The notes under the pieces: model-generated
What the model was told of the DNA's origin: nothing
The model's input: only the letters and a program-made list of their open reading frames with translations
The model's database searches: none
Shown here: positions 28,196 through 35,902 of the stretch, in pieces
How positions within the stretch are numbered: the stretch's first letter is position 1
Layout of the letters: each line of letters starts with the position of its first letter
Source: Nonomuraea typhae
GTDB taxonomy: Bacteria > Actinomycetota > Actinomycetes > Streptosporangiales > Streptosporangiaceae
NCBI RefSeq assembly: GCF_009760925.1
Contig: NZ_VRLV01000017.1
Coordinates: 167,848-231,847 of the forward strand
Length of the DNA: 64,000 nt
Direction: 5' to 3'
Translations under genes and position numbers: made by a program

Positions 28196-29913
28196 TGAAT
28201 GACCTCCACGATCTCGAGGTTGACGCAATCCACCAGGCCGAGATCGGTCACGGCGTAGTCGGGGATCGCGGTGATGGACAGGAAGAACAGGTACATCAGC
28301 GGCGCCGGCAGCGTGCAGCCCAGCTCGCGCGCGAGGTCGTCGAGGCGCTGCTCGGCCACGGCCATCTCGGCGGCGGGCAGGTCGGCGACGATGCCGGCGA
28401 TCGGCAGCGGCAGCCGCTCGCGGACCTCGCCGTTCACCACGATGACCTGGCCGCCGCCCATCTCGCTGACCGCGTTGACCGCGACCGCCATGTCCGCGCG
28501 GAAGGCGCCGACGCAGATGATGTTGTTGTCGTCCGGGGCGGCGCTGGTGGCGATGGCGCCTTCGCGGATGCCCATGCCGCTGACCACGGCCACGGGCATG
28601 TTGCCGGCCTTGCCGTACCGCTCGACGACGGTCACGAGGAGGGCATCCTGCTCGACCGAGGGCTCGACGACGCCGTTGACGACGGGCAGCGTCACGTCGC
28701 GGCGCTTGCGCACGAAGACCTGCTCGGTGAAGCCGATGGCCAGCACGTTCACCTGGGTTTCGTCGCTGCGCAGGGCGAAGTCGTCGGCAGTGACCGTTTT
28801 AACAGGAAATTTCGTGACCTCGCCGCGTGCGGGGGGGATCGTCGGGGTGAGCATGCGGCCCTCGCGGGCGACCAGCCTGCCGGCGGAGACCACCTCGCGC
28901 ACCCGGAAGTCCTCCAGGGAGTCGACGATGAGCACGTCGGCGAAACGGCCGGGCGCGATGCTGCCCACCTTGTCGTCGATCCGGTACATCTCCGCGCAGT
29001 TGACCGTGGCCATCTGGATGGCGGTGACCGGGTCCACCCCGGCCTTGACCGCCATGCGCACCAGCTTGTCCATGTGCCCACCGGCCAGGACGTCGGCGGC
29101 GTGCACGTCGTCGGTGCAGAAGGCCACCCTGCGCGCGCCGGCCTTGCCGACGACCTGGATGTTCTCCTCCAGGAAGTGGGCCACCGAGGATTCGCGCACG
29201 ATGGCGTAGATACCCTGGCGCAGCTTTTCCAGCATCTCCTCGTGGGAGTAGGACTCGTGGTCGAGCCGGATCCCGGCGGCGGCCAGGCCCGCGATCCGGC
29301 GGGCGTCCGAGAGGGGCGCGCAGCCGAAGACCGGCAGCCGGTGCTTCTCGGCCAGTTCCAGAGCCTGCATCACCGCCGGGTCGCCGTGTTCGACCATCTC
29401 CTGGACGGTTTCCCACACGCCGACGCACTCGGGCCAGGTGTGGGCCTCGCGGTGCTCGTCGGGGCCGAAGGTGAAGCCGACGGTGCTCTGGGGCACGGTG
29501 TACGGCGCTTTCGCGGGGGCGCCCCACCAGATCCGCATCCCGGTTTTCTTCGACTCATCCAGAAATTTCCGGACTCCGGGCAGGCCCTCGACCACGAGCA
29601 CCTGGTCCAGCCCCGACACCACGCTCGTGGTCCCGAGCGGCACGACCAGATCGGCGAAACTGGAGACGGACAGCTTGCTGCACTCGATGTGCAGGTGCCC
29701 GTCGATCAGGCCCGGGACCAGGTACCCGCCTCCGGCGTCGATCACCCGGGTGTCGGGCCCCAGGGGAAGGCTGGGCCCGACAGCGGCGATGCGATCCTGA
29801 AATATCCCGATCTCTGCGGGGTAGACCTCGCCCGTCAAGACGTTGACCAGCGTGCCGTTGGTGATGATCGTGTCAGCCGGCCGCCTGCCGTACGCCACGT
29901 CGAGCAGTGTCAT
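28192..29913 (-). CDS. ade: Adenine deaminase, AdeC/amidohydrolase type
   Basis: A 573-residue amidohydrolase-superfamily adenine deaminase. DTIITNGTLVNVLTGEVYPA begins the composite beta domain; VPGLIDGHLHIECS carries the HxH metal site; FCTDDVHAADVLAGGHMDKL and NCAEMYRIDDKVGSIAPGRF ADVLIVD are family hallmarks. The C-terminal part has DDNNIICVGAFRADMAVAVN AV and a final LFFLSITAIPDYAVTDLGLV D. ATG at 29913 overlaps the permease stop as ATGA, with GGGGG upstream. It probably deaminates adenine imported by the permease. Confidence 0.88.
   Translation of the reverse strand: MTLLDVAYGRRPADTIITNGTLVNVLTGEVYPAEIGIFQDRIAAVGPSLPLGPDTRVIDAGGGYLVPGLIDGHLHIECSKLSVSSFADLVVPLGTTSVVSGLDQVLVVEGLPGVRKFLDESKKTGMRIWWGAPAKAPYTVPQSTVGFTFGPDEHREAHTWPECVGVWETVQEMVEHGDPAVMQALELAEKHRLPVFGCAPLSDARRIAGLAAAGIRLDHESYSHEEMLEKLRQGIYAIVRESSVAHFLEENIQVVGKAGARRVAFCTDDVHAADVLAGGHMDKLVRMAVKAGVDPVTAIQMATVNCAEMYRIDDKVGSIAPGRFADVLIVDSLEDFRVREVVSAGRLVAREGRMLTPTIPPARGEVTKFPVKTVTADDFALRSDETQVNVLAIGFTEQVFVRKRRDVTLPVVNGVVEPSVEQDALLVTVVERYGKAGNMPVAVVSGMGIREGAIATSAAPDDNNIICVGAFRADMAVAVNAVSEMGGGQVIVVNGEVRERLPLPIAGIVADLPAAEMAVAEQRLDDLARELGCTLPAPLMYLFFLSITAIPDYAVTDLGLVDCVNLEIVEVIQ
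28806..28813. repeat. GAAATTTC palindromic word, copy 3
   Basis: Core GAAATTTC in adeC with context ACAGGAAATTTCGTGACC. It shares GAAATTTCGTGA with copy 2. It is 756 bases from copy 4 in the same gene. Confidence 0.6.
29558..29573. repeat. GAAATTTC palindromic word, copy 4
   Basis: TCCAGAAATTTCCGGA in adeC is the exact reverse complement of the copy at 16334-16349. With flanking CT the identity is 18 bases, although the two genes are unrelated and 13 kb apart. Confidence 0.7.
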
Positions 29914-31265
29914 CGAGCCCCCTCGAGAACAGGAACGGATACCGGCCCGCGGTCCAGCACGGCGTAAACCGCACCGGCCACCAGGAACCCGGCGAAGATG
30001 CTGAAGTCGGTGCCGCCCGTGGCCTGGGAGATCCAGCCGGAGAAGGCGGTGGAGTTGATCCAGAGCGCTGCGGCGGCCATGCCCGCGACCTGGGCGATGA
30101 TGGCCGCCCAGCGGACCTGGCCGGGGCCGTCCTCGTCGAACAGCGCGCGGGCGTCGTAGCGGCCCTTCCTGCGCAGCCAGTCGGTGACGTACACGCCCGC
30201 CCACGGCGCCAGCCAGATGATGAGCAGGCCCAGGAACGTGTTGAGCATCGTGTTGAAGTTCTCCGACGTCACCGCCACGTACGTGATGACCACGCACAGG
30301 ACGAGGTCGGCCACCACCGCCACCCATCGTTTCACCTTGATGCCGGCGGCCTGCAGGTTCAACCCCGACGAGTACAGGTCGGTGGTGTTGACCGCGAACA
30401 ACGAGACGATGGCCAGCAGCAGGTACGGCACCACGAACCAGGACGGCAGCGCCCCCGGCAGCCCGGAGATGGGGTCGGCCGCGTCCTTCACCACGGTCGC
30501 GACGGCCGCGCCGAGGGTCATCAGCAGCACGTACGGCAGGAAGCCGCCCAGGAAGGCGTACCCGAACACCGCCTTCTTGGAGGAGCCGGCCGGAAGGTAA
30601 CGCGAGTAGTCGCCGCCCAGCGGCCCCCAGGACAGCCCGCCCGCCGACATGATCAGGGCGACGGCCACCGTGAACGTGGTGAAGTCCGCCCCGCCTCCGG
30701 CCGAGACGTCGACCTTCGGCCCGACCAGGATCGCCATCAGCCCGAAGAGCAGCACGAAGATCCAGGTGAAGTACTTCTGGGCCTTCATCACCGCGGCGTG
30801 GCCGATCAGCGGCAGCACGAGCTGGATGAGCGCCGCGACGAGGATGACGGTGACCTTGAGCCCGAGGCTGCTGGTGTCCATGCCGGTCTGCCCCAGCAGG
30901 GACAGCGCGGCGAAGGTGATCAGCACCATGCCGCCGGCCTCGAAGCCGACCATGTTGAGCCAGCCGAAGAAGCTGAGCAGACGGGCGCCCTTCGGGCCGT
31001 AGGCGGCGCGGGAGACGGTCATGGTGGAGGTGCCGGTGGCCGGGCCCTGCAGGCTGGTCAGCCCGACGAGCGGGAAGGCCAGCAGGTTGCCGACGAGGAT
31101 GGCGGCCACCGCCTGCCAGAAGCTCAGCCCGAAGGCGGCCACGACCGTGGTGCCGTAGACGAGGGTGAAGATGCCCATCGTCGTGCCGGTCCACAGGAAG
31201 AGCAGGTCACGCGGGCGCCCATACCTCTCTCCGGCGGGGACCAGCTCGATCCCGCGTTGCTCCAT
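29910..31265 (-). CDS. NCS1 family nucleobase permease (cytosine/purine transporter)
   Basis: A 451-residue integral membrane transporter of the nucleobase:cation symporter 1 family with about 12 helices. RDLLFLWTGTTMGIFTLVYG is the conserved first helix, followed by FPLVGLTSLQGPATGTSTMT, LSFFGWLNMVGFEAGGM, and SWGPLGGDYSRYLPAGSSKK (the W-x-x-x-x-x-DYSRY NCS1 motif). ATG at 31265 is preferred because GGGAGG lies 5 bases upstream; an ATG at 31322 would add 19 residues without ribosome-binding site. It is first in an operon with two adenine deaminases, so purine uptake is the likely role. Confidence 0.9.
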   Translation of the reverse strand: MEQRGIELVPAGERYGRPRDLLFLWTGTTMGIFTLVYGTTVVAAFGLSFWQAVAAILVGNLLAFPLVGLTSLQGPATGTSTMTVSRAAYGPKGARLLSFFGWLNMVGFEAGGMVLITFAALSLLGQTGMDTSSLGLKVTVILVAALIQLVLPLIGHAAVMKAQKYFTWIFVLLFGLMAILVGPKVDVSAGGGADFTTFTVAVALIMSAGGLSWGPLGGDYSRYLPAGSSKKAVFGYAFLGGFLPYVLLMTLGAAVATVVKDAADPISGLPGALPSWFVVPYLLLAIVSLFAVNTTDLYSSGLNLQAAGIKVKRWVAVVADLVLCVVITYVAVTSENFNTMLNTFLGLLIIWLAPWAGVYVTDWLRRKGRYDARALFDEDGPGQVRWAAIIAQVAGMAAAALWINSTAFSGWISQATGGTDFSIFAGFLVAGAVYAVLDRGPVSVPVLEGAR

Positions 31266-31425
31266 GGCATCCTCCCAGGCAGGTATTTCCCTCAGTGAAC
31301 CAAACAGGGCTGACCTGGGCATTTATCCGAATATACGAGCTTGCTCGAGTGGGCTTGTCGGCGAATACAAAAAGATCACGATATATCTAGACGCGCAGAG
31401 CGCCGTTGAGATTAAGATCCAAAGT
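31266..31425. promoter_or_regulatory. Divergent AT-rich promoter region (NCS1 operon / siderophore reductase)
   Basis: Bases 31321-31425 are clearly AT-richer than their surroundings (ATTTATCCGAATATACGAG, GATCACGATATATCTAGACG). The region separates divergent starts at 31265 and 31426 and must hold both promoters. CGAGCTTGCTCG (around 31338-31349) is a small palindrome. I see no recognisable purine riboswitch. Confidence 0.45.
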
Positions 31426-32136
31426 GTGAATATCGGGAAGCTAGTTATCGACCGGCTGCTCGTCACCGCCACCGTAGCGAAGATCGGGATGTCCACGCGG
31501 CGCATGCGCCTGATCAGGCTGGAAGGGCCCGCCCTCGCCGGGCTGTCCTGGACGCCGGGGCAGCATGTGCGCATCCTGGTCGGCGATATACGGGAAGTCT
31601 GGCGCCGCCCCGGCGACATGCTGCGTACGTATTCGATCTGGGATCTGGACAGCACAGGGCTGGAGTTGCTCGTGCTCGACCACGGCGAAGGACCCGGTGC
31701 CCAATGGGCCCGTGCCGCTCAGCCTGGTGACGAGGTCTCCTTCAAAGGTCCGGAGGGCACCTTCGTCACCCGGGCCGCGCCGTACCACGTGTTCGCCGGA
31801 GACGAGACGGCGAGCGTCACCTTCGGCGCGATGCTGCGCCATCTGAGCGAGCCGTTCCACGGGGTCGTGGAGGTCGACACCTCCGAGGACGTCCTGCCCC
31901 TTCCGGACGGCATCACCTGGACCTTCCGCGAGGGCAGGAGCGCCGCCTCCTCCAGCGAACTGGCCGGCGCGGTGGCGGCACTCGACCTTCCATCCGAGCC
32001 CGGCCTCGCCTACCTGGCCGGCGAGGCACGCACGATCCAGCTGGTCAGAGCCCACCTGGTCAACGAGCGCGGCTGGCCGCGCCGCAATGTGATCACCAAG
32101 CCCTACTGGACGCCCGGCAAGACGGGGCTCGACTAG
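31426..32136 (+). CDS. Siderophore-interacting protein (FAD-dependent ferric reductase)
   Basis: A 236-residue SIP/ViuB-type flavoprotein. TWTPGQHVRILV-like SWTPGQHVRILVGD and RTYSIWDLD (RxYS FAD-binding signature) are in the N-terminal beta barrel; DHGEGPGAQWARAAQPGDEV and GPEGTFV complete it; the NAD(P)H-binding half has FAGDETA, YLAGEARTIQLVRAHLVNER and PYWTPGKTGLD. It would release iron from ferric siderophores in the cytoplasm. The GTG at 31426 begins VNIGKLVIDRLLVTATV; an internal ATG at 31489 is an alternative. No siderophore transport genes are adjacent. Confidence 0.85.
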   Translation: MNIGKLVIDRLLVTATVAKIGMSTRRMRLIRLEGPALAGLSWTPGQHVRILVGDIREVWRRPGDMLRTYSIWDLDSTGLELLVLDHGEGPGAQWARAAQPGDEVSFKGPEGTFVTRAAPYHVFAGDETASVTFGAMLRHLSEPFHGVVEVDTSEDVLPLPDGITWTFREGRSAASSSELAGAVAALDLPSEPGLAYLAGEARTIQLVRAHLVNERGWPRRNVITKPYWTPGKTGLD

Positions 32137-32142
32137 CGCCCG

Positions 32143-33015
32143 CTAGATGAGCGCCAGCCCCACGGAGAACAGCAGTCCGAACGCCAGTTGCAGCTTGCCC
32201 GTCGCCTGGAGGACCCCGATCAGGGCCGGGCCGACGGCACCCCCCAGCACGGTGCGGATCGGCGCGATCGCCAGCGGGGCCGCCAGCAATGCCAGCGCCA
32301 CCCACGGCGAAACGGTCACCATCGCCAGCACCGCCATGAACGGGACGACCAGGCAGGCGGCGTACAGCACCCGGGTGCGCTCGGCGCCCAGGACGACGGC
32401 GAGCGTCTTCTTGCCCGCCGGGCCGTCGGTGTGCACGTCGCGCAGGTTGTTGACCACCAGCATCGAGCACGACAGCAGGCCGATCGGGACCGAGGCGGCC
32501 AGGGCGACCGTGGAGATGTACTCGACCTGGACGAAGGTCGTGCCGGCCACCGGGACCACGCCGAAGAAGACGAAGACCGCCAGCTCGCCCAGGGCGCGGT
32601 AGCCGTACGGGGTCGTGCCGCCGGTGTAGAACCAGGCGGCGGCGATCGCGGCGGCGCCGACCAGGATGATCCACCACGCCTGGGTGAGGACGACCAGGAC
32701 CAGCCCGGCCACGGCGGCGGCGGCGAAGCAGCCCAGGGCGGCCACCAGCACCTGCCGCGGCGTGGCGACCTTGGAGCCGACCAGGCGCATCGGGCCCACG
32801 CGGCGGTCGTCGGTGCCGCGCACGCCGTCGCTGTAGTCGTTGGCGTAGTTGACGCCGATCTGCAGCAGCAGCGCGACGAGGAGGGCGAGGACGGCACGCC
32901 ACCAGTTGACGTCACCGAGTCCGAAGGCGACGCCGGTGCCGACCATGACCGGGACGACGGCGTTGGGCAGGGTGCGCGGACGCGCACCGGCGATCCACTG
33001 GCCGGGGGTTGCCAT
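32143..33015 (-). CDS. menA: 1,4-dihydroxy-2-naphthoate polyprenyltransferase
   Basis: A 290-residue UbiA-superfamily membrane prenyltransferase forming demethylmenaquinone. It starts WIAGARPRTLPNAVVPVMVG; the first Asp-rich motif is NDYSDGVRGTDD (about residues 59-70), followed by RVGPMRLVGS; the second is NNLRDVHTDGPAGKKTLAVV LG, the MenA hallmark. Eight or nine hydrophobic helices are evident. Other men genes are absent from the window, as is common. It ends 6 bases from the convergent SIP stop. Confidence 0.92.
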   Translation of the reverse strand: MATPGQWIAGARPRTLPNAVVPVMVGTGVAFGLGDVNWWRAVLALLVALLLQIGVNYANDYSDGVRGTDDRRVGPMRLVGSKVATPRQVLVAALGCFAAAAVAGLVLVVLTQAWWIILVGAAAIAAAWFYTGGTTPYGYRALGELAVFVFFGVVPVAGTTFVQVEYISTVALAASVPIGLLSCSMLVVNNLRDVHTDGPAGKKTLAVVLGAERTRVLYAACLVVPFMAVLAMVTVSPWVALALLAAPLAIAPIRTVLGGAVGPALIGVLQATGKLQLAFGLLFSVGLALI

Positions 33016-33030
33016 GTTCTCCTAGTACCT

Positions 33031-33639
33031 CTAGCTGATGTCCGTGCTGAGCCTGACCATGCGGATCGGCCGGCCCATGTCGAGCACGCGTTCTGCCATG
33101 TCCTCGCCCCACCCGGCCGACTCCAGGAAGCCGAGCACCGCGTAGTTGTCGGCGAAGGCCCACGTGACGATCTGGCGGAAGCCGTCCTCGCGCAGGTGGT
33201 CGACGGTGGCGTTGAGCAGGCGGCTGCCGTGCCCGCGGCGGACGAAGTCGGGGTCGACCAGGAGTGTCAGCATCTCGGCGACGACGGTCGGGTCGAGATC
33301 GGGGTCCTCGGCCGGGGCGTGGGAGGCGAGGCCCACCACGCGCTCGCCGCCGCGCGGGGTGGCGGGTGCGCCGTGGCCGCCGACGCCCAGCGCGGGGAAG
33401 CCTTCGGTGTCGAGGATGGTCTCGACCGCCACGAGCACCCGGTGCCGGGGTGTGGGCGGGGCGACGATCGCCTCGTCCCACTGGCGCAGCCACATCTTCT
33501 CGGCCGCCGGACCGGTCATCTGCTCAAGCGGCCCCTCGGGAAGAAATTCCCGGTAGCCGTAGCGCCAGGCGCGGACCTGAACGTTCGCAACCTGGAGCAC
33601 ATCCTCGCGCCGGGCCGCCCGGACGCCTACGTCTGCCAT
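33031..33639 (-). CDS. GNAT family N-acetyltransferase
   Basis: A 202-residue acetyltransferase starting MADVGVRAARREDVLQVANV. LTLLVDPDFVRRGHGSRLLN (about residues 123-142) is motif A, with R-x-G-x-G-S; TWAFADNYAVLGFLESAGW is motif B. The middle has a variable loop (HGAPATPRGGE). ATG at 33639 has AAGGAG about 10 bases upstream. It precedes menA by 15 bases on the same strand. Substrate unknown. Confidence 0.82.
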   Translation of the reverse strand: MADVGVRAARREDVLQVANVQVRAWRYGYREFLPEGPLEQMTGPAAEKMWLRQWDEAIVAPPTPRHRVLVAVETILDTEGFPALGVGGHGAPATPRGGERVVGLASHAPAEDPDLDPTVVAEMLTLLVDPDFVRRGHGSRLLNATVDHLREDGFRQIVTWAFADNYAVLGFLESAGWGEDMAERVLDMGRPIRMVRLSTDIS

Positions 33640-33683
33640 TTTCGGCCCGCTCCTTCGCCTGCCGTCATGCCACACGGCACGAG

Positions 33684-34187
33684 TTACACCGTATCGGTGT
33701 TTGAGCCTTGGAGACGACGCGAACCATGCTTCCTCGCCCGATATGCACGGGTTTTCGTGCGGTTGCCGCAGACCTTCATCGAGCACCAAGAGCGCGAACG
33801 GTTCTTGGAGGCGTCGATGAACGCCCACTGGCAGGTGCCTTCCGAGCAGACCTTCAGGCGCTCCCAGCCCGGATCGAGTACGGCTGCCGCGATCGTGGCC
33901 AGTCCGCCGGGCACGCCGGCGCTCATCGGCGCCAGCCGGGGCGTGCCGTCGATCGTCACCCGCAGCGCCAGCCCGGGAAGGTCCACCGGCGCCGCGCGGC
34001 GCAGCCCGGCCCGCAGCGCCTCGCGCAGCGCGATCGCGGTGGTCAGGTCGTCGTCGACGGCCCGGTCGCCCTCCGCGGCCAGGCCCCGCTCGCGCAGCCA
34101 CAGGGCCAGCTCGGCGGGTGAGGTCAGCTCGTCGGCGTCGGTCTCCACGTCGTAGGTGTTCACGAAATCACGTACGAGCTCCAGCAT
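33684..34187 (-). CDS. CGNR zinc finger/ABATE domain regulator
   Basis: A 167-residue protein. The N-terminal ABATE-like domain begins LELVRDFVNTYDVETDADEL; the C-terminal zinc finger reads VCSEGTCQWAFIDASKNRSR then SWCSMKVCGNRTKTRAYRAR, with four cysteines and the CGNR signature. These actinobacterial proteins are thought to be nucleic-acid binding, probably transcriptional regulators. It is divergent from the monooxygenase gene at 34238, which may be a target. Confidence 0.88.
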   Translation of the reverse strand: MLELVRDFVNTYDVETDADELTSPAELALWLRERGLAAEGDRAVDDDLTTAIALREALRAGLRRAAPVDLPGLALRVTIDGTPRLAPMSAGVPGGLATIAAAVLDPGWERLKVCSEGTCQWAFIDASKNRSRSWCSMKVCGNRTKTRAYRARKHGSRRLQGSNTDTV

Positions 34188-34237
34188 GAAACCACTGTAG
34201 CGTGATGGGTGGTGTCTAATCTGGAGAGGAGCGATCG

Positions 34238-34543
34238 ATGATCGTCCGCATCTGGCGGGGCTGGACCCGCACGGCCGACGCCTCCGCCTACGAGGACTAC
34301 CTGCTGCGCACCGGCTTTCCCGGCTATACCGCCACGCCGGGCAACCTGGGGGTGCGGTTCACGCGGCGCGACGACGGGGACCGGACCGAGTTCCTGTTGA
34401 TCTCGTTCTGGGAGTCGTGGGAGGCGATCGAGGCGTTCGCCGGGGCACAGCCCTCCCAGGCCGTCTTCTATCCCGACGACGACGCCTACCTGGTCGACCG
34501 GGAGCGGACCGTCTCCCACTACGAGGTGTTCGCCAGCGCCTGA
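34238..34543 (+). CDS. ABM/HmoA-like antibiotic biosynthesis monooxygenase domain protein
   Basis: A 101-residue dimeric alpha-beta barrel type protein: MIVRIWRGWTRTADASAYED, LLISFWESWEAIEAFAGAQP and VSHYEVF. The S-F/Y-W-x-S-x-E-A-I-x-A-F pattern is the ABM fold core. Members include heme-degrading and polyketide-tailoring oxygenases; no haem ligand can be assigned. GAGAGGAG lies before the ATG. Its 3' end overlaps the convergent TetR gene by 25 bases. Confidence 0.8.
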   Translation: MIVRIWRGWTRTADASAYEDYLLRTGFPGYTATPGNLGVRFTRRDDGDRTEFLLISFWESWEAIEAFAGAQPSQAVFYPDDDAYLVDRERTVSHYEVFASA

Positions 34544-35121
34544 GCCGTCCCGTTGACCAGGGCGAGCAGCCCGTGCTCGAAGGTCGCCTCGTTCAGCGCG
34601 CCGCCCGTCCCCGCGACGGCGGCGCGCAACGTGGGCCCGGGCGTGCCGTCCCAGCGTCCCCGGCCCTCGGTCTGCTCGCGCAGGACGACGCCGAGCGTGT
34701 AGTGGGACAGGGCGCTGATCGTGCGCAGCGCCAGGCCGGGGGTGAAGCCGGCCGCGACCATGGCGTCGAGTTCCTCCTCGAACAGGTCGATCGCCTCCTG
34801 GCTGAGGCTCGTGGCGCCGGCGACCAGCCGGGCGCCGTCCCGATGGGACTTCAGGCTGGCGCGGTAGGCGCGGGCGCGGCGGATGAGCCAGTCCTGCCAG
34901 GATTCGCCGGGTTTCGGGGGGCCCATGCCGGCGGCCAGCACGATGACGTCGGCCATGCCGTCCAGGAGGTCCTGCTTGGTGGTGATGTGCCAGTAGAGGG
35001 CGGGTGACTGCACGCCCAGCTCGGTGGCCAGCCTGCGCACGGTCAGGCCGTCGAGCCCTGTCTCGTCCAGCAGGCGGAGCCCGGTCTCGATGAGCAGCTG
35101 CCGGGTCAGCTTCTTGTTCAC
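34519..35121 (-). CDS. TetR/AcrR regulator with TetR-type C-terminal domain
   Basis: A 200-residue repressor. The helix-turn-helix is LDGLTVRRLATELGVQSPAL YWHITTKQDLLDGM (about residues 23-57). The C-terminal part resembles the classical TetR_C domain (RDGARLVAGA, ALRTISALSHYTLGVVLREQ, FEHGLLALVNG). It starts GTG at 35121, 9 bases from the first of two identical palindromes in the divergent promoter. It likely represses itself and the adjacent hydrolase. Confidence 0.9.
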   Translation of the reverse strand: MNKKLTRQLLIETGLRLLDETGLDGLTVRRLATELGVQSPALYWHITTKQDLLDGMADVIVLAAGMGPPKPGESWQDWLIRRARAYRASLKSHRDGARLVAGATSLSQEAIDLFEEELDAMVAAGFTPGLALRTISALSHYTLGVVLREQTEGRGRWDGTPGPTLRAAVAGTGGALNEATFEHGLLALVNGTAQALANTS

Positions 35122-35129
35122 ACCTCACC

Positions 35130-35164
35130 TTAGCAGTGCTAAATTCGTCCTTAGCAGTGCTAAG
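35130..35164. promoter_or_regulatory. Twin TetR operators between TetR gene and hydrolase
   Basis: TTAGCAGTGCTAA occurs at 35130-35142 and 35151-35163, each a perfect 13-bp palindrome; centres are 21 bases apart, two helical turns. The second extends to CTTAGCAGTGCTAAG and abuts the hydrolase AAGGAGG ribosome-binding site. The pair lies in the 52 bases between divergent starts, so binding of the TetR protein would block both. Confidence 0.85.
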
Positions 35165-35173
35165 GAGGCTGGG

Positions 35174-35902
35174 ATGTCCGGGATTCTCGTGTTGCACGCC
35201 GGGCTGGACGACGGGTTCATGTGGCGCAAGGTCGCCGCCCTGCTCCGTCCCCACTACACGGTCGAGGTGCCGTGCCGGTTGCAGTACCAGCCGTCGCGGG
35301 GGCCTGCGGCGAGCATGGCGCAGGAGGCCGAGGCGGCGCTGGCCGTGGCCGCTCGCATGGCCGGCCCGGTCCTGGTCGTCGGGCACTCCTCGGGCGCGGT
35401 GCTGGCCCTGGAGTGCCTGCTGGCCGGCTCGTTCGCGGGCGGCGTCCTCTACGAGCCGCCCGTCATCGTCGACACCACGCTGGGCGGCGCCGCCACCGAA
35501 CGCGCCCGCCTGGCCAGGGACCGCGGCCAGATGACGAGCGCCATGCGGGTCTTCCTCCGCGACGTCGTCCGCGTCCCAGCCTGGCAGGCGTCCCTGGGCG
35601 CCCTCGCCGTTACCGTGATCCCCAGGCTCCGCCGCCTGGCCCCCCGGCAGATCGACGACCTTCTGGCCATCGAAGCCCTCGGCAACCGGCTCCGGGACTA
35701 CGCGGGCATCAGGGAACCCGTCGTACTGCTCGGCGGCGACCGCAGCCCCGCCCACCTGGGAGAGCGGCTCGACGCACTGGAGCGGACCCTGCCGCACGCC
35801 ACCCGGGTGGTCCTGCCCGGCCAGGGCCACACCGCCCAGGACCGGGCGCCGGAGAAAGTGGCTCAGGTGATCCTGGAGCACGCCGCCCGCGTGCTGGTCT
35901 AG
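35174..35902 (+). CDS. Alpha/beta hydrolase
   Basis: A 242-residue alpha/beta hydrolase. LVLHAGLDDGFMWRKVAALL is the oxyanion-hole region; VLVVGHSSGAVLALECLL (about residues 76-93) is the nucleophile elbow G-H-S-S-G; PVVLLGGDRSPAH supplies the acid strand and VVLPGQGHTAQDRAPEKVA the catalytic His. The substrate is unknown. ATG at 35174 follows AAGGAGG, which overlaps the second TetR operator. It probably detoxifies or processes the TetR ligand. The stop is shared with the MFS stop in CTAG. Confidence 0.87.
   Translation: MSGILVLHAGLDDGFMWRKVAALLRPHYTVEVPCRLQYQPSRGPAASMAQEAEAALAVAARMAGPVLVVGHSSGAVLALECLLAGSFAGGVLYEPPVIVDTTLGGAATERARLARDRGQMTSAMRVFLRDVVRVPAWQASLGALAVTVIPRLRRLAPRQIDDLLAIEALGNRLRDYAGIREPVVLLGGDRSPAHLGERLDALERTLPHATRVVLPGQGHTAQDRAPEKVAQVILEHAARVLV

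Noticed and set aside
28192..31194. A 1000-residue fusion protein ahead of adenine deaminase
   Set aside because: The first 427 residues are an out-of-frame reading of the NCS1 permease gene. The deaminase starts at ATG 29913 with an ATGA overlap.
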